Part shown: in pieces, positions 1-9,837 of the stretch
Numbering within the stretch: position 1 is the stretch's first letter
How the letters are laid out: each line of letters opens with the position of its first letter
Source of the DNA: CAVSUB01 sp963730995
GTDB taxonomy: Bacteria; Acidobacteriota; Vicinamibacteria; Vicinamibacterales; 2-12-FULL-66-21
Reading direction: 5' to 3'
Length of the DNA: 64,000 nt
Assembly (NCBI GenBank): GCA_963730995.1
Contig: CAVSUB010000002.1
Coordinates: 496,001-560,000 of the forward strand
Program-made: the position numbers and the translations under genes
The notes under the pieces: model-generated
What the model saw: only the letters and a program-made list of their open reading frames with translations
Told to the model about the DNA's origin: nothing
The model's database searches: none

Positions 1-1668
1 AAGTCCAGGCCGGTCCAGTCGAGATCCTCGAAGCGCGGCATCCAGCCGATGCGGGTCTCCTTCGCCAGGGCGCGGCCGCGGACGCGGTCGACGATCCACT
101 TCAGCACGCGCATGTTCTCGCGGAAGCCGGGCCACATGAACCGCCCGTCGGCGTCCTTCCTGAACCAGTTCACGTGGAAGATCTTGGGCGTCTCGCGCAG
201 CGACCGCTGCATCTTGATCCAGTGCCGGAAGTAGTCGCCCATGTGATAGCCGCAGAACGGCCGCATCGCCATCGGATCGCGGCGGACGGTCCCCACCCGA
301 CCGACGGCTGCCGCCGTGGTCTCGGAGCCCATCGTCGCACCGACGTAGACGCCCGGCCGTCCAGTTGAACGCCTGGTAGACGAGCGGCATGGTCGTCGCG
401 CGGCGGCCGCCGAATACGAACGCGCTGATCGGCACGCCATCAGGGTCGTTGAAGCCCGGGTCGATGATCGGGCTCTGGGCGAGAGGCGCAGTGAACCGCG
501 CGTTCGGGTGCGCCGCTGGCTTGCCCGTCGCTTTCCCGATCTCCGGCGTCCACACATGGCCCTGCCAGTCCAGGCACTCGGCCGGGGGCTCGTCCGTCAT
601 CCCCTCCCACCACACGCCGCCATCAGGGGTGAGCGCGACGTTGGTGAAGATCGTGTTCTTCGCGATCATCGCCATCGCGTTCGGGTTGGTATACGCCGAC
701 GTGCCGGGCGCGACGCCGAACACTCCCGTTTCGGGATTGATCGCACGCAGTCGTCCTTCGGCGTCCGGCTTGATCCACGCGATGTCGTCGCCGACGATCG
801 TGACCTTCCAGTCGCGCAGACCTTCGGGCGGGATCAGCATCGCGAGGTTGGTCTTGCCGCACGCGCTCGGAAATGCTGCCGCGATGTAGGTCTTCTCGCC
901 GCGCGGATCCTCGATGCCGAGAATCAGCATGTGCTCGGCCATCCAGCGGTTGTCGCGCGCGATGTTCGAGGCGATCCGCAGCCCGAAGCACTTCTTCCCC
1001 AACAGCGCGTTGCCGCCGTATCCCGAGCCGTACGACCAGATCTCCCGCGTCTCCGGGAAGTGGACGATGTACTTGTCGTCGTTGCACGGCCAGGGCACGT
1101 CCTGCTGGCCCGGCGCTAGCGGAGCGCCGACGCTGTGCATGCACGGCACGACGCGCCGCACGTCGCGATCGATCTCCTCGAAGACGGGCAGCCCGGTCCT
1201 CGCCATGATCCGCATGCTGACGACGACGTACGGGGAGTCGGTCAGCTGGACACCGACCTGCGACATCGGCGATCCGACGATCCCCATGCTGAACGGCAGG
1301 ACGTACATCGTCCGGCCGCGCATCGCGCCGTTGAACAGGTCCTTCAGCTTCCGCCGCATCTCGTACGGGTTCTCCCAGTTGTTCGTCGGGCCGGCCGCAT
1401 CTTCCGAGAGCGAGCAGACGAACGTGCGTTGCTCGACCCGGGCGACGTCGCTCGCGTCGGAGCGCGCGTAGTAGCAGCCCGGCCAGGTTTCCTGGTTGAG
1501 CCGCAGCAGGGTGCCCGACCGCAACATCTGTTCGATGAGCTCGTCGTTCTCTTCCTGCGAGCCGTCGACCCAGTGCACGCCGGCCGGACGGGTCAGCTCT
1601 TTCATCTTCTCGACCCATCGGAGCAGGTGATGGTTACGAGTGAGGGGAACGGATGGGTCGCGACGCAT
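1..1668 (-). CDS. pckG: Phosphoenolpyruvate carboxykinase (GTP), 3' end cut by window, frameshifted
   Basis: Converts oxaloacetate plus GTP to phosphoenolpyruvate and CO2 (gluconeogenesis, cytosol). The reverse frame from ATG 1668 reads as GTP-type PEPCK: an N-terminal HHLLRWVEKMKELT region, YGSGYGGNALLGKKCF, then the P-loop-like FPSACGKTNLAM and GDDIAWIK. The family is about 600 residues and the C-terminus runs off the left edge. After AFNWTA (about residue 438) the frame is lost. It resumes one base on as GVYVGATMGSETTAAA, then FCGYHMGDYF and FHVNWFRKD to the edge. The shift sits at the CCC run 352-354 and fits one extra base. An in-frame GTG at 1677 with AAAGG upstream is an alternative start. 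Identity is certain; whether the frameshift is real is not. Confidence 0.93.
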   Translation of the reverse strand, partial: MRRDPSVPLTRNHHLLRWVEKMKELTRPAGVHWVDGSQEENDELIEQMLRSGTLLRLNQETWPGCYYARSDASDVARVEQRTFVCSLSEDAAGPTNNWENPYEMRRKLKDLFNGAMRGRTMYVLPFSMGIVGSPMSQVGVQLTDSPYVVVSMRIMARTGLPVFEEIDRDVRRVVPCMHSVGAPLAPGQQDVPWPCNDDKYIVHFPETREIWSYGSGYGGNALLGKKCFGLRIASNIARDNRWMAEHMLILGIEDPRGEKTYIAAAFPSACGKTNLAMLIPPEGLRDWKVTIVGDDIAWIKPDAEGRLRAINPETGVFGVAPGTSAYTNPNAMAMIAKNTIFTNVALTPDGGVWWEGMTDEPPAECLDWQGHVWTPEIGKATGKPAAHPNARFTAPLAQSPIIDPGFNDPDGVPISAFVFGGRRATTMPLVYQAFNWTAGRLRRCDDGLRDHGGSRRSGGDRPPRSDGDAAVLRLSHGRLLPALDQDAAVAARDAQDLPRELVQEGRRRAVHVARLPREHARAEVDRRPRPRPRPGEGDPHRLDAALRGSRLDRPGL

Positions 1669-1844
1669 GGTCAACACAGCATGCCTTTCGTGAGAGCTCA
1701 GCGGAACGGTGACGACGGCTGGGACAATTCTGTATCGAGGAGCCGCCACCGCGCTACAGCCACACGACGTTGGGGTGGCGGATCGAACGAGCCCTGTATT
1801 TTCCGCGCAAACTGGCGTCTGGAATCGACGTGACCGTCGGCCGG

Positions 1845-2940
1845 TCAGCTGTCCGAGCGATGGTCGAACAGCGGGAGCACGGGCCCCGGAGCTTCCTCGG
1901 CCGGGTCGATCAGGTTGTGCACGCTCACGCCGACCAGCCGTACGGGACGGGTACCCGCCTCGGTCTTCTCGAGCAGCGCGACGGCGCGAGCCGAGAGCGC
2001 GTCGGCGTCTCGTGTTCCGGGCAGGGCCGAGTGGCTGCGCGTGATGGTGGTGAAGTCGTCGTACCGTACTTTGATCGTCACCGTTCGACAGAGCAGGCCT
2101 TTCCGCACGAGCCATGCCGCATCATCCCGAGCCATTTGATCGACTTCGTCGGCGGATTTCGTCCAGGCTGGTCAGGTCCTTTGAGAACGTGTTCTCGGTC
2201 CCGCACGACTTCGCCGCGCGATCCGACACGACAGGACGATCGTCGATCCCGTCGGCAAGGCGGCGCAGCCAGTCGACGTGATTCCCGACGGCTTCGCGAA
2301 GGACCGACGTTTCTGCGGACCTGACATCGACCAGGCGTTCGATCCCGCGCTGGCGGAGCCGATCGGCCGTCACCGGGCCGACACCCCAGAGCGCATCGAC
2401 CGGCAGCTTCTGCAGAAACCGTTCGACGCGCTCGGGGGCGATGACGGTCAGGCCATCGGGCTTCTTCCATCCGGAGGCGATTTTGGCGAGGAACTTGTTG
2501 GGCGCGACGCCGGCCGATGCCGTGAGCGCCGTTCGCTCGCGGATGTCGGCCTTGATCCGGAGAGCCACTTCGCGCCCGAGGGCCAGCCCCCACGCGTTCT
2601 CGGTGACGTCGAGATACGCCTCGTCCAGAGACAGCGGTTCGACTCGTGGCGTCACCGACCGGAAGATCTCGAAAACCGCCTGCGAGGCGGTGCGGTATTT
2701 CTGGAAGTCGGGCCGGACGATCGAAAGATGCGGGCACAGACGGACGGCGCGCGACATCGGCATCGCGGATTTGACCCCGAACGCGCGCGCCTCGTAACTT
2801 GCGGCCGCGACGACACCGCGCCCGGTCGGGCTGCCCCCGACCGCGACTGGCTTTCCGCGTAGCGAGGGATCGTCCCGCTGCTCCACGGACGCATAGAACG
2901 CGTCCATGTCGATATGCACGATCCGTCGCCAGTCGGACAT
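1845..2940 (-). CDS. dinB: DNA polymerase IV (Y-family), frameshifted
   Basis: Error-prone translesion polymerase. From ATG 2940 the protein opens with HIDMDAFYASVEQRDDPSL, the catalytic palm Asp motif. SLDEAYLDVT follows (second metal-binding Asp/Glu set), then the thumb segment GVAPNKFLAKIAS and a helix-hairpin-helix region (LWGVGPVTADRL). The little-finger domain begins at KDLTSLDEIR, and there this frame ends in a stop near 2122. The rest of that domain (MARDDAAWLVRKGLLCRTVTIKVR...) continues in the next frame from 2135 to 1845. Removing one base near 2151-2152 would give DEIRDEVDQMARDD, the normal family sequence, for about 365 residues in total. Either a one-base assembly error or a recent pseudogene. 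It stands alone, with no SOS partner beside it. Confidence 0.9.
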
Positions 2941-2964
2941 CGGTCTTCAGTCGGGAGTCGTCAC

Positions 2965-3003
2965 TCGTCAGTCGCAGTCGTCAGTCGCAGTCGTCAGTCG
3001 CAG
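2965..3003. repeat. Three perfect tandem copies of a 13-bp unit
   Basis: The unit TCGTCAGTCGCAG occurs three times head to tail just upstream of dinB. Decayed copies lie on both sides (about 2945-2964 and 3004-3020). It is one of several word arrays in the spacers of this window. There are no spacers between units, so it is not a CRISPR. Confidence 0.85.
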
Positions 3004-3045
3004 TCATCTTGCACAGTCGCGTTTTGGAGCCTAGCCAAATGGAGT

Positions 3046-3132
3046 TGGGATCCGGTGGTTGGGATCCGACACCTTTCGAGCTCGATCCGTAGGGTCTCGA
3101 TCCCTGACCACGGATCCCCGATCCGGATCCAA
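3046..3132. repeat. GGATCC-word array downstream of the PadR gene
   Basis: Degenerate GGGATCCGG and GATCCCTGA words in both orientations fill the spacer up to the padR stop codon. The 17 bases 3099-3115 recur exactly at 61191-61207 near hisD/hisG. Local hairpins are likely. Function unknown. Confidence 0.6.
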
Positions 3133-3140
3133 TTCGCCCT

Positions 3141-3542
3141 CTACCACTGCGTCCGCGAGTACGTCGGCCGGAGGGTCGTCGCGGGCGGCGAGAGGCTCAG
3201 CGCCAGCGCGTCGAACTCCCGCTGCATTCCGCCGATCATCGCGAGGAACGTGCGGTACGCGCGGAGGAGCGCACGCTGGCCGGCTGTGTCCAGGAGGTAG
3301 TGCTTCCGGCGGCGGCCGCCGCGTTGCCGCGAGGGGGTGCCGATGTAGGAGCAGACCATGCGTTTTGCCTCGAGGCGTTCCAGCGTGACGTAGACCGCCC
3401 CCGGCGTGATGTCGCGTCCGGCTCGCGCGACGATTTCACGATGAATCGCGGCGCCGAACGCGCCGTTCCCGAGGCGCAGCAGGGCGATGAGCACGAGCTG
3501 CTCGAACTCCCCGACGACGGCGCCGGCGTTCGCGGATGCCAT
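3141..3542 (-). CDS. PadR-family transcriptional regulator
   Basis: A protein of about 133 residues, the normal size for short PadR regulators: a winged helix (GEFEQLVLIALLRLG, then GAVYVTLERLEAKRMV) followed by a C-terminal dimerisation helix (GQRALLRAYRTFLAMI). I chose ATG 3542 (MASANAGAVVGEFEQ). The longer frame to 3698 adds residues unlike the family and runs through AT-rich DNA that looks like a promoter (TATACATTGTTACCC, 3544-3558). It diverges from glnN with a spacer of about 185 bases and could regulate itself or glnN; neither can be shown from sequence. A basic QRGGRRRKHY wing is visible. Confidence 0.85.
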   Translation of the reverse strand: MASANAGAVVGEFEQLVLIALLRLGNGAFGAAIHREIVARAGRDITPGAVYVTLERLEAKRMVCSYIGTPSRQRGGRRRKHYLLDTAGQRALLRAYRTFLAMIGGMQREFDALALSLSPPATTLRPTYSRTQW

Positions 3543-3727
3543 AAGGGTAACAATGTATAGCAAATAAATCAGCACGACGACAGCTGATTTTGTTGGCCAA
3601 AGTTGCGATTCATACATTTTTGTCGCCAATCGCTCTTGCCGAGGCGTGGCGCGCCACGGATAATGAACCACCTCATACATCCACCGGACGTCTCGCACGC
3701 CGGATCGACTCGAAAGGACAACAGCGC

Positions 3728-5911
3728 ATGGGTTCCGCAGCTTCGGGCGACGCCATTCGTCACATCAGTCAGTGGAGTACCAATCCCAAGCAGAACACCG
3801 TACCTTTGAAGAAGGCCAGCGATGACTTCGGTTCGTTGACGTTCAATGACGAAGCCCAGCGCGCCCGGCTCCCGAAGGACGTCTACCGCGCCCTCCGCCG
3901 ATCCATCGCGCAGTCGGAGCCGCTCGATCCTTCTCTCGCCGACATCGTCGCGAGCGCGTTGAAGGATTGGGCCGTCGAGCACGGCGCGACGCACTACACG
4001 CACTGGTTCCAGCCGCTCACCGGCATCACCGCTGAGAAGCACGACTCGTTTCTGACGCCCACGCCAGATGGCCGAGCCGTCGCGGAGTTCAGCGGCAAGG
4101 AGCTCGTCAAGGGCGAACCCGACGCGTCGAGCTTCCCGTCGGGCGGCATGCGATCGACCTTCGAGGCACGCGGTTACACCGCGTGGGATCCGACGAGCCC
4201 GCCCTGGCTGCTCGTGACCCCGAACGGCACGACGCTCGTGATCCCGACGGCCTTCGTGAGCTGGACGGGCGAGGCCCTCGACACGAAGACGCCGCTGCTT
4301 CGATCGATGGACGCGCTCTCGCGCCAGGCGGTCCGGATCCTGAAGCTGTTCGGCTCCAAGGCGCAGCGCGTCTACACGACGTGCGGTCCGGAGCAGGAGT
4401 ACTTCCTGATCGACCGGCAGTTCTATTTCAATCGTCCGGATCTGATCAACGCCGGCCGCACGCTCTTCGGCGCCAAGCCGCCGAAGGGCCAGGAGATGGA
4501 GGACCACTACTTCGGCTCGATCCCCGATCGCGTTCTCGGCTTCATGCAGGACGTGGAGCGCGAGCTCTACAAGGTCGGCGTTCCGCTCAAGACGCGGCAC
4601 AACGAAGTGGCGCCGAGCCAGTACGAGGTCGCGCCGATCTTCGAGAACGCCAACGTCGCCACCGACCATCAGATGATGACGATGGAGATGATGCGGCGGG
4701 TGGCGCCGAAGTACGGGCTGGCCTGTCTGCTGCACGAGAAGCCGTTCGCCGGCGTGAACGGATCCGGGAAGCACCTGAACTGGAGCATGTCGGACGAGCT
4801 GGGCAACAACCTCCTGAACCCGGGAGACACGCCCCACGACAACGTTCAGTTCCTGGTGTTCTGTGCCGCCGTGCTGCGCGCGGTGCACAAGTTCCAGGGC
4901 CTGCTCCGTTTCGCGATCGCGAGCGCTGGAAACGACCATCGTCTCGGTGCGAACGAGGCGCCGCCGGCGATCATCTCGATCTTCCTCGGCGACATGTTGA
5001 CCGACATCTTCCAGCAGATCGAGAAGGCCGGAAGTGCGAAGAGCACCAAGTCCGGCGGCATCATGGACATCGGCGTCGGCGTGCTGCCGAAGCTGCCGCG
5101 CGATGCCGGCGACCGCAACCGCACGAGCCCGTTCGCGTTCACCGGCAACAAGTTCGAGTTCCGGGCGGTGTCGGCCAACCAGGGCATTGCGCTGCCGAAC
5201 ATCGCGCTGAACGTGGCGGTCACGGACTCGCTCGACTACTGTGCGACCGAGCTCGAAGCCAGCCTGAAGTCCGGGAAGAAGCTCGATGAGGCAGTGAAGC
5301 TGCTCCTCAGCAAGGTGGTCAAGGAGAGCAAGTCGATCATCTTCAACGGCAACAACTACGCGGACGAGTGGCAGAAAGAGGCCAGCAAGCGCGGTCTGCT
5401 CAACCTGCGGAACTCGGTCGACGCGTTCGGCGAATCGCTGAAGCCGGATGTCATCAAGGCGTTCGAGCAGTACGGCGTGCTCAACGCGCGCGAGCTGAAG
5501 GCACGACACGAGATCGCTTTCGAGCAGTACAACAAGACCGTCAACATCGAAGCCCAGCTGATGGTCCTCATGGCCCACCGGAGCATTCTGCCGGCGGCGT
5601 ACCGCTTCCAGGGCTCGCTCGCGCAGACGGTGAGCGCGGTCAAGGCGGCCAGCGGCAGCGCGAAGGAGACGAGAAAAGCGCTCGACGAGGTGAGCAAGCT
5701 CGTAGACGAGTGCCGCATACGGACGATCGCCCTTCAGAAGCTCCTCGAGCACGAAGGGAACGGCGATCCGGGCAAGCACGCGAAGTATTTCCGTGACAAG
5801 GTCATTCCGGCGATGGAGGCCCTGCGAGACGCCGGAGATGCACTGGAAACCGTCGTCCCGCAGGATCTGTGGCCGCTGCCGACCTATCGCGAAATGCTGT
5901 TCGTGAAGTGA
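3728..5911 (+). CDS. glnN: Glutamine synthetase type III
   Basis: ATP-dependent ligation of ammonia to glutamate, cytosolic. About 727 residues from ATG 3728, which has GAAAGGA nine bases upstream; the frame stays open back to 3590 but without family sequence. The type III signature is clear: NEVAPSQYEVAPIFE near residue 290, then DHQMMTMEMM and HEKPFAGVNGSGKHLNWS near residue 335. The C-terminal helical extension typical of GSIII is present (LDEVSKLVDECRIRTIALQK). A perfect 11-bp stem terminator follows at 5992, and a sigma-54 activator gene lies immediately downstream. That suggests, but does not prove, nitrogen-linked control. I found no good -24/-12 sigma-54 promoter upstream. Confidence 0.97.
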   Translation: MGSAASGDAIRHISQWSTNPKQNTVPLKKASDDFGSLTFNDEAQRARLPKDVYRALRRSIAQSEPLDPSLADIVASALKDWAVEHGATHYTHWFQPLTGITAEKHDSFLTPTPDGRAVAEFSGKELVKGEPDASSFPSGGMRSTFEARGYTAWDPTSPPWLLVTPNGTTLVIPTAFVSWTGEALDTKTPLLRSMDALSRQAVRILKLFGSKAQRVYTTCGPEQEYFLIDRQFYFNRPDLINAGRTLFGAKPPKGQEMEDHYFGSIPDRVLGFMQDVERELYKVGVPLKTRHNEVAPSQYEVAPIFENANVATDHQMMTMEMMRRVAPKYGLACLLHEKPFAGVNGSGKHLNWSMSDELGNNLLNPGDTPHDNVQFLVFCAAVLRAVHKFQGLLRFAIASAGNDHRLGANEAPPAIISIFLGDMLTDIFQQIEKAGSAKSTKSGGIMDIGVGVLPKLPRDAGDRNRTSPFAFTGNKFEFRAVSANQGIALPNIALNVAVTDSLDYCATELEASLKSGKKLDEAVKLLLSKVVKESKSIIFNGNNYADEWQKEASKRGLLNLRNSVDAFGESLKPDVIKAFEQYGVLNARELKARHEIAFEQYNKTVNIEAQLMVLMAHRSILPAAYRFQGSLAQTVSAVKAASGSAKETRKALDEVSKLVDECRIRTIALQKLLEHEGNGDPGKHAKYFRDKVIPAMEALRDAGDALETVVPQDLWPLPTYREMLFVK

Positions 5912-5991
5912 CGCGGCAGGACTGAAGGACAGACCTTCGGCAGCGCCGTCCGCCCGCGACTTTTCAGTCCGGGACGGACGAACCCGATCAC

Positions 5992-6030
5992 GGGCGCCCG
6001 GCACACGCCGGGCGCCCTTCTTTTGCTTTT
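5992..6030 (+). terminator. Rho-independent terminator after glnN
   Basis: A perfect 11-bp GC stem (GGGCGCCCGGC at 5992-6002, partner 6007-6017) with a four-base ACAC loop, followed by a T-rich tract TTCTTTTGCTTTTT. It separates glnN from the sigma-54 regulator, which therefore probably has its own promoter in the AT-rich stretch 6031-6064. Confidence 0.92.
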
Positions 6031-6064
6031 TCCAAATAGTTACAAACACGTAATAAATTAAAGT

Positions 6065-7606
<1,542 letters not shown>

Positions 7607-7625
7607 TCCGTTACGGCCTTGGTAG

Positions 7626-7670
7626 GGCGGGGCTTTCAAGCCCCGCCGACGCGGGGTCTGAAGACCCCGC
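7626..7670. repeat. Pair of GC-rich palindromes (REP-like)
   Basis: Two adjacent hairpins in the spacer between the convergent sigma-54 activator and luxR genes: GGCGGGGCTTTCAAGCCCCG (7626-7645, pairing on to 7647) and GCGGGGTCTGAAGACCCCGC (7651-7670). The same core appears at 13768, 25578 and 26773, so this is a dispersed family. It probably acts as a bidirectional terminator here. Confidence 0.8.
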
Positions 7671-7809
7671 GCTACGCCAACCGAGTGAATCCGCCGTGTA
7701 GAGCAGACGCTGATAGGAAAAAGTGGCGGGGTGCTGCCTCGAAGAGATGCGTGCCGAAGCAAGAGGGGCCGCTGGCGCCGAGCTTCTGGATTCCAGGGGT
7801 TTTCCGCAG

Positions 7810-8196
7810 TCAGAGTGCGATTAGTCCGCGCTGCAGGCCGCGACGCACGGCGTCAGTCCGGTTGAGCGCATCGAGCTTGCCGCAGACCGATGCGACATGG
7901 AACTTGACCGTCTGATCGCTGATGCCGAGCCGCTCGGCAATCAGCTTGTTCGACAGGCCTTCTGCCATCAACGCGAGCACGTCGACCTCCCGAGGCGTCA
8001 GCCGTTCTTCGACGGTGTCGATGTCGAGCTCGAATGGAGGTGAGGCTGGCGTCATCAACGCGTCAGCCTCGACCTCCTGCTGGAGCGTGCGAGCGGCGGC
8101 GAGATTCGACGCCTCTCCGACGATGTCGATCTCCGCCGGGACGCGGGCGCGCAGGCGCCTGCGCTCGTCCGCGGGGCCGACCAGAATCACACGCAT
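7810..8196 (-). CDS. LuxR-type DNA-binding regulator with truncated receiver
   Basis: 128 residues. The C-terminal half is a full LuxR/GerE helix-turn-helix: LTPREVDVLALMAEGLSNKLIAERLGIS, then VKFHVASVCGKLDALNRTDA. The N-terminal 50 residues start like a response-regulator receiver (MRVILVGPADERRRLRARV) but stop short. A normal receiver has about 120 residues, and no phospho-acceptor Asp block is present. The start has GGAGAA upstream. It follows the HtrA-like gene by 33 bases on the same strand and is probably co-transcribed with it. Phosphorylation control looks impossible, so it may respond to its partner or act constitutively (inference). Confidence 0.85.
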   Translation of the reverse strand: MRVILVGPADERRRLRARVPAEIDIVGEASNLAAARTLQQEVEADALMTPASPPFELDIDTVEERLTPREVDVLALMAEGLSNKLIAERLGISDQTVKFHVASVCGKLDALNRTDAVRRGLQRGLIAL

Positions 8197-8229
8197 TCTG
8201 CCCGCTTCTCCAAACCATCGACTGGATCG

Positions 8230-9129
8230 TCAGGATGCCTGGCGGGCGCCGACGGTGAGCGCGATTTCCTGCGGCGAACCTCCACGGAGGAACGTCGCGG
8301 GAACCGCGCGACCGACGCGATCACCAACCAGCAGATCCAGGAGATCCTCCGCCGATTGTATGGCGCGCCCATCGAATCGAAGCAGGATGTCGCCGACGAG
8401 CACGCCGGCGGTGTCGGCCGGGCTGCCCTCGGTCACGCCGACGATCAGGAGCGCTTGCTCCTGTGCGTCTCCGGCACGGTGCCTCTCTGAAAGTTGGACG
8501 GTCTGACCCGCAATCCCGAGGAATCCCCGCGAGGTGTGTCCGCGCTTCAATACCTCGGCGGCGGTGGTCCAGGCAATCGCGACAGGGATGGCGACCTCGA
8601 AGCCGCGAATCGAGGCAGCGGTCGAGACGCCAATCACATGGCCGACCGCGTCCAGGAGCGGTCCACCGGCGAAGCCGTCGTGCATCGGCGCCGTCGTGCG
8701 GATGACCTGCTCGATGGATCGGCGCCGGCCCGTACGCAGCGGCCCGCCGATGACGGCGATGATGCCTGCGCTGGCGGTCACCGCATTGCTCCACGAACGA
8801 GCCACGGCGAGGACGACCTGACCGACGCGGGGTGTCGTCCCGGATCGCGTCGCGGCCGAGAGGCCAAGGCCCGTCGCGCGCAGGACCGCCAGGCCGGTCG
8901 CAGGATCCCATCCGGCGAGCTCTGCGTCGATGTTCCTGCCGTCGTGGGTCTGGACCTGCAGATGATCCTCACGCCCGAGCGCACGCGCGTTCGTGATGAT
9001 GGCGTCGGTGTCGTACACGAGGCCGCTGACCGGCCGTCGTCGGCCGCGGACCTGGACGACGGACGGCGCGACGGACGCAACCGCGTCGGCGACGGCATCC
9101 GAGAAAGTAGAGAGAGGTGATGTGCTCAT
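8230..9129 (-). CDS. HtrA-like trypsin-fold plus PDZ protein without catalytic triad
   Basis: 299 residues with S1C (DegP/HtrA) fold landmarks and a C-terminal PDZ domain (about 200-290: RGFLGIAGQTVQL, then VTEGSPADTAGVLVGDILLRFDG). At the three catalytic sites the expected residues are replaced. The His of TNxHV is Arg49 (TNAR), the Asp of the TDLAVL strand is Gly79 (ATGLAVL), and the Ser of GNSGGPL is Ala154 (GFAGGPL). No signal peptide or N-terminal membrane helix is visible, so it is probably cytoplasmic. It is most likely a pseudoprotease acting as a binding or sensor protein, paired with the downstream LuxR-type gene. Fold assignment is firm; the role is unknown. Confidence 0.88.
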   Translation of the reverse strand: MSTSPLSTFSDAVADAVASVAPSVVQVRGRRRPVSGLVYDTDAIITNARALGREDHLQVQTHDGRNIDAELAGWDPATGLAVLRATGLGLSAATRSGTTPRVGQVVLAVARSWSNAVTASAGIIAVIGGPLRTGRRRSIEQVIRTTAPMHDGFAGGPLLDAVGHVIGVSTAASIRGFEVAIPVAIAWTTAAEVLKRGHTSRGFLGIAGQTVQLSERHRAGDAQEQALLIVGVTEGSPADTAGVLVGDILLRFDGRAIQSAEDLLDLLVGDRVGRAVPATFLRGGSPQEIALTVGARQAS

Positions 9130-9223
9130 GAAGCGCAGTGTGACAGTGCCGGCATGGCGGGCGGATCACCCATCCGGGTAGGGAGGATTGAGCGTTGTCC
9201 TGACACGCGGCAAAGAATCAACT

Positions 9224-9320
9224 GAGAGGAGGAAGGGAGGACCTTCGATTAGTAATTCTCAAGGAAGTTCCTCCTTCCTCCCCAACTCCTGTAGGGTCTT
9301 GCTAGCCCCTGAAACAGGGG
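9224..9320. repeat. GGAGGAAGG-word hairpin plus small terminal hairpin
   Basis: A purine-rich left arm (9224-9246) and a complementary pyrimidine-rich right arm (about 9261-9291) form an imperfect hairpin upstream of the 9358 gene. A 15-base hairpin, CCCCTGAAACAGGGG, follows at 9306-9320. The segment 9286-9309 matches 47953-47976 at 22 of 24 positions, so both spacers carry the same element end. Confidence 0.65.
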
Positions 9321-9357
9321 TTCTCCGATATGAATGTGATCTACACTCCACCCCGAG

Positions 9358-9834
9358 ATGAGCGACGCACAATCATTCCTCCGCCACGCGGTGGCCACCG
9401 TCGCGTACCGGGCCGGCAAGAGCCTCCGCGATGTTCCTGACGGATTCCCCGACTTCTCTGCATCCGGCGGGACGAGGACACCGCGCCAGATCGTCGCGCA
9501 CGTCAACGATCTCTTCGACTGGGCGCTTCACCTCGCCGATGGACAGCAGGTCTGGAATTCATCCGCTCCGCTTGGGTGGGACGCCGAGGTCGCGCGGTTT
9601 TTCGACGTGGTGTCCCGATTCGACGCGCGTCTGGCTTCCAGCGCACCGCTCGGAAGTCCCGCGGAGCAGCTGTTCCAGGGACCTGTCGCGGACGCCTTGA
9701 CCCACGTCGGTCAGCTGGCGATGCTCCGGCGGATGGCCGGCGGGCCGATGCGCAGCGAGAATTACTTCGGGGCCGGGATCCAGGCTGGTCGCGTCGGGCG
9801 CGATCAGGCGGCGCCCGTGTTCGAATTCGATTGA
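9358..9834 (+). CDS. DinB/YfiT-fold four-helix protein
   Basis: 158 residues, the size of DinB-superfamily proteins (putative metal-dependent, thiol-linked enzymes; unrelated to DNA polymerase IV despite the name). It has the scattered metal-site histidines of the fold: IVAHVNDLFDWALH in helix 2 and ALTHVGQLAMLRRMAGGP in the last helix. No signal peptide. The end of the gene converges on the universal stress gene with a 3-base gap. It is one of three DinB-fold genes in this window (also 20572 and 29282). Substrate unknown. Confidence 0.8.
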   Translation: MSDAQSFLRHAVATVAYRAGKSLRDVPDGFPDFSASGGTRTPRQIVAHVNDLFDWALHLADGQQVWNSSAPLGWDAEVARFFDVVSRFDARLASSAPLGSPAEQLFQGPVADALTHVGQLAMLRRMAGGPMRSENYFGAGIQAGRVGRDQAAPVFEFD

Positions 9835-9837
9835 AGC

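Noticed and set aside
623..1618. 331-residue minus-strand frame inside pckG
   Set aside because: It is a shifted frame of pckG, whose own frame is open to the window edge and carries all family motifs.
2941..3020. Possible CRISPR from regularly repeated 13-mers
   Set aside because: Units are head to tail without spacers, and no cas genes are present.
3543..3727. Sigma-54 promoter upstream of glnN (TTGGCCAAAGTTGC near 3592)
   Set aside because: The GG and GC elements are 8 rather than 10 bases apart, so it fails the -24/-12 spacing.
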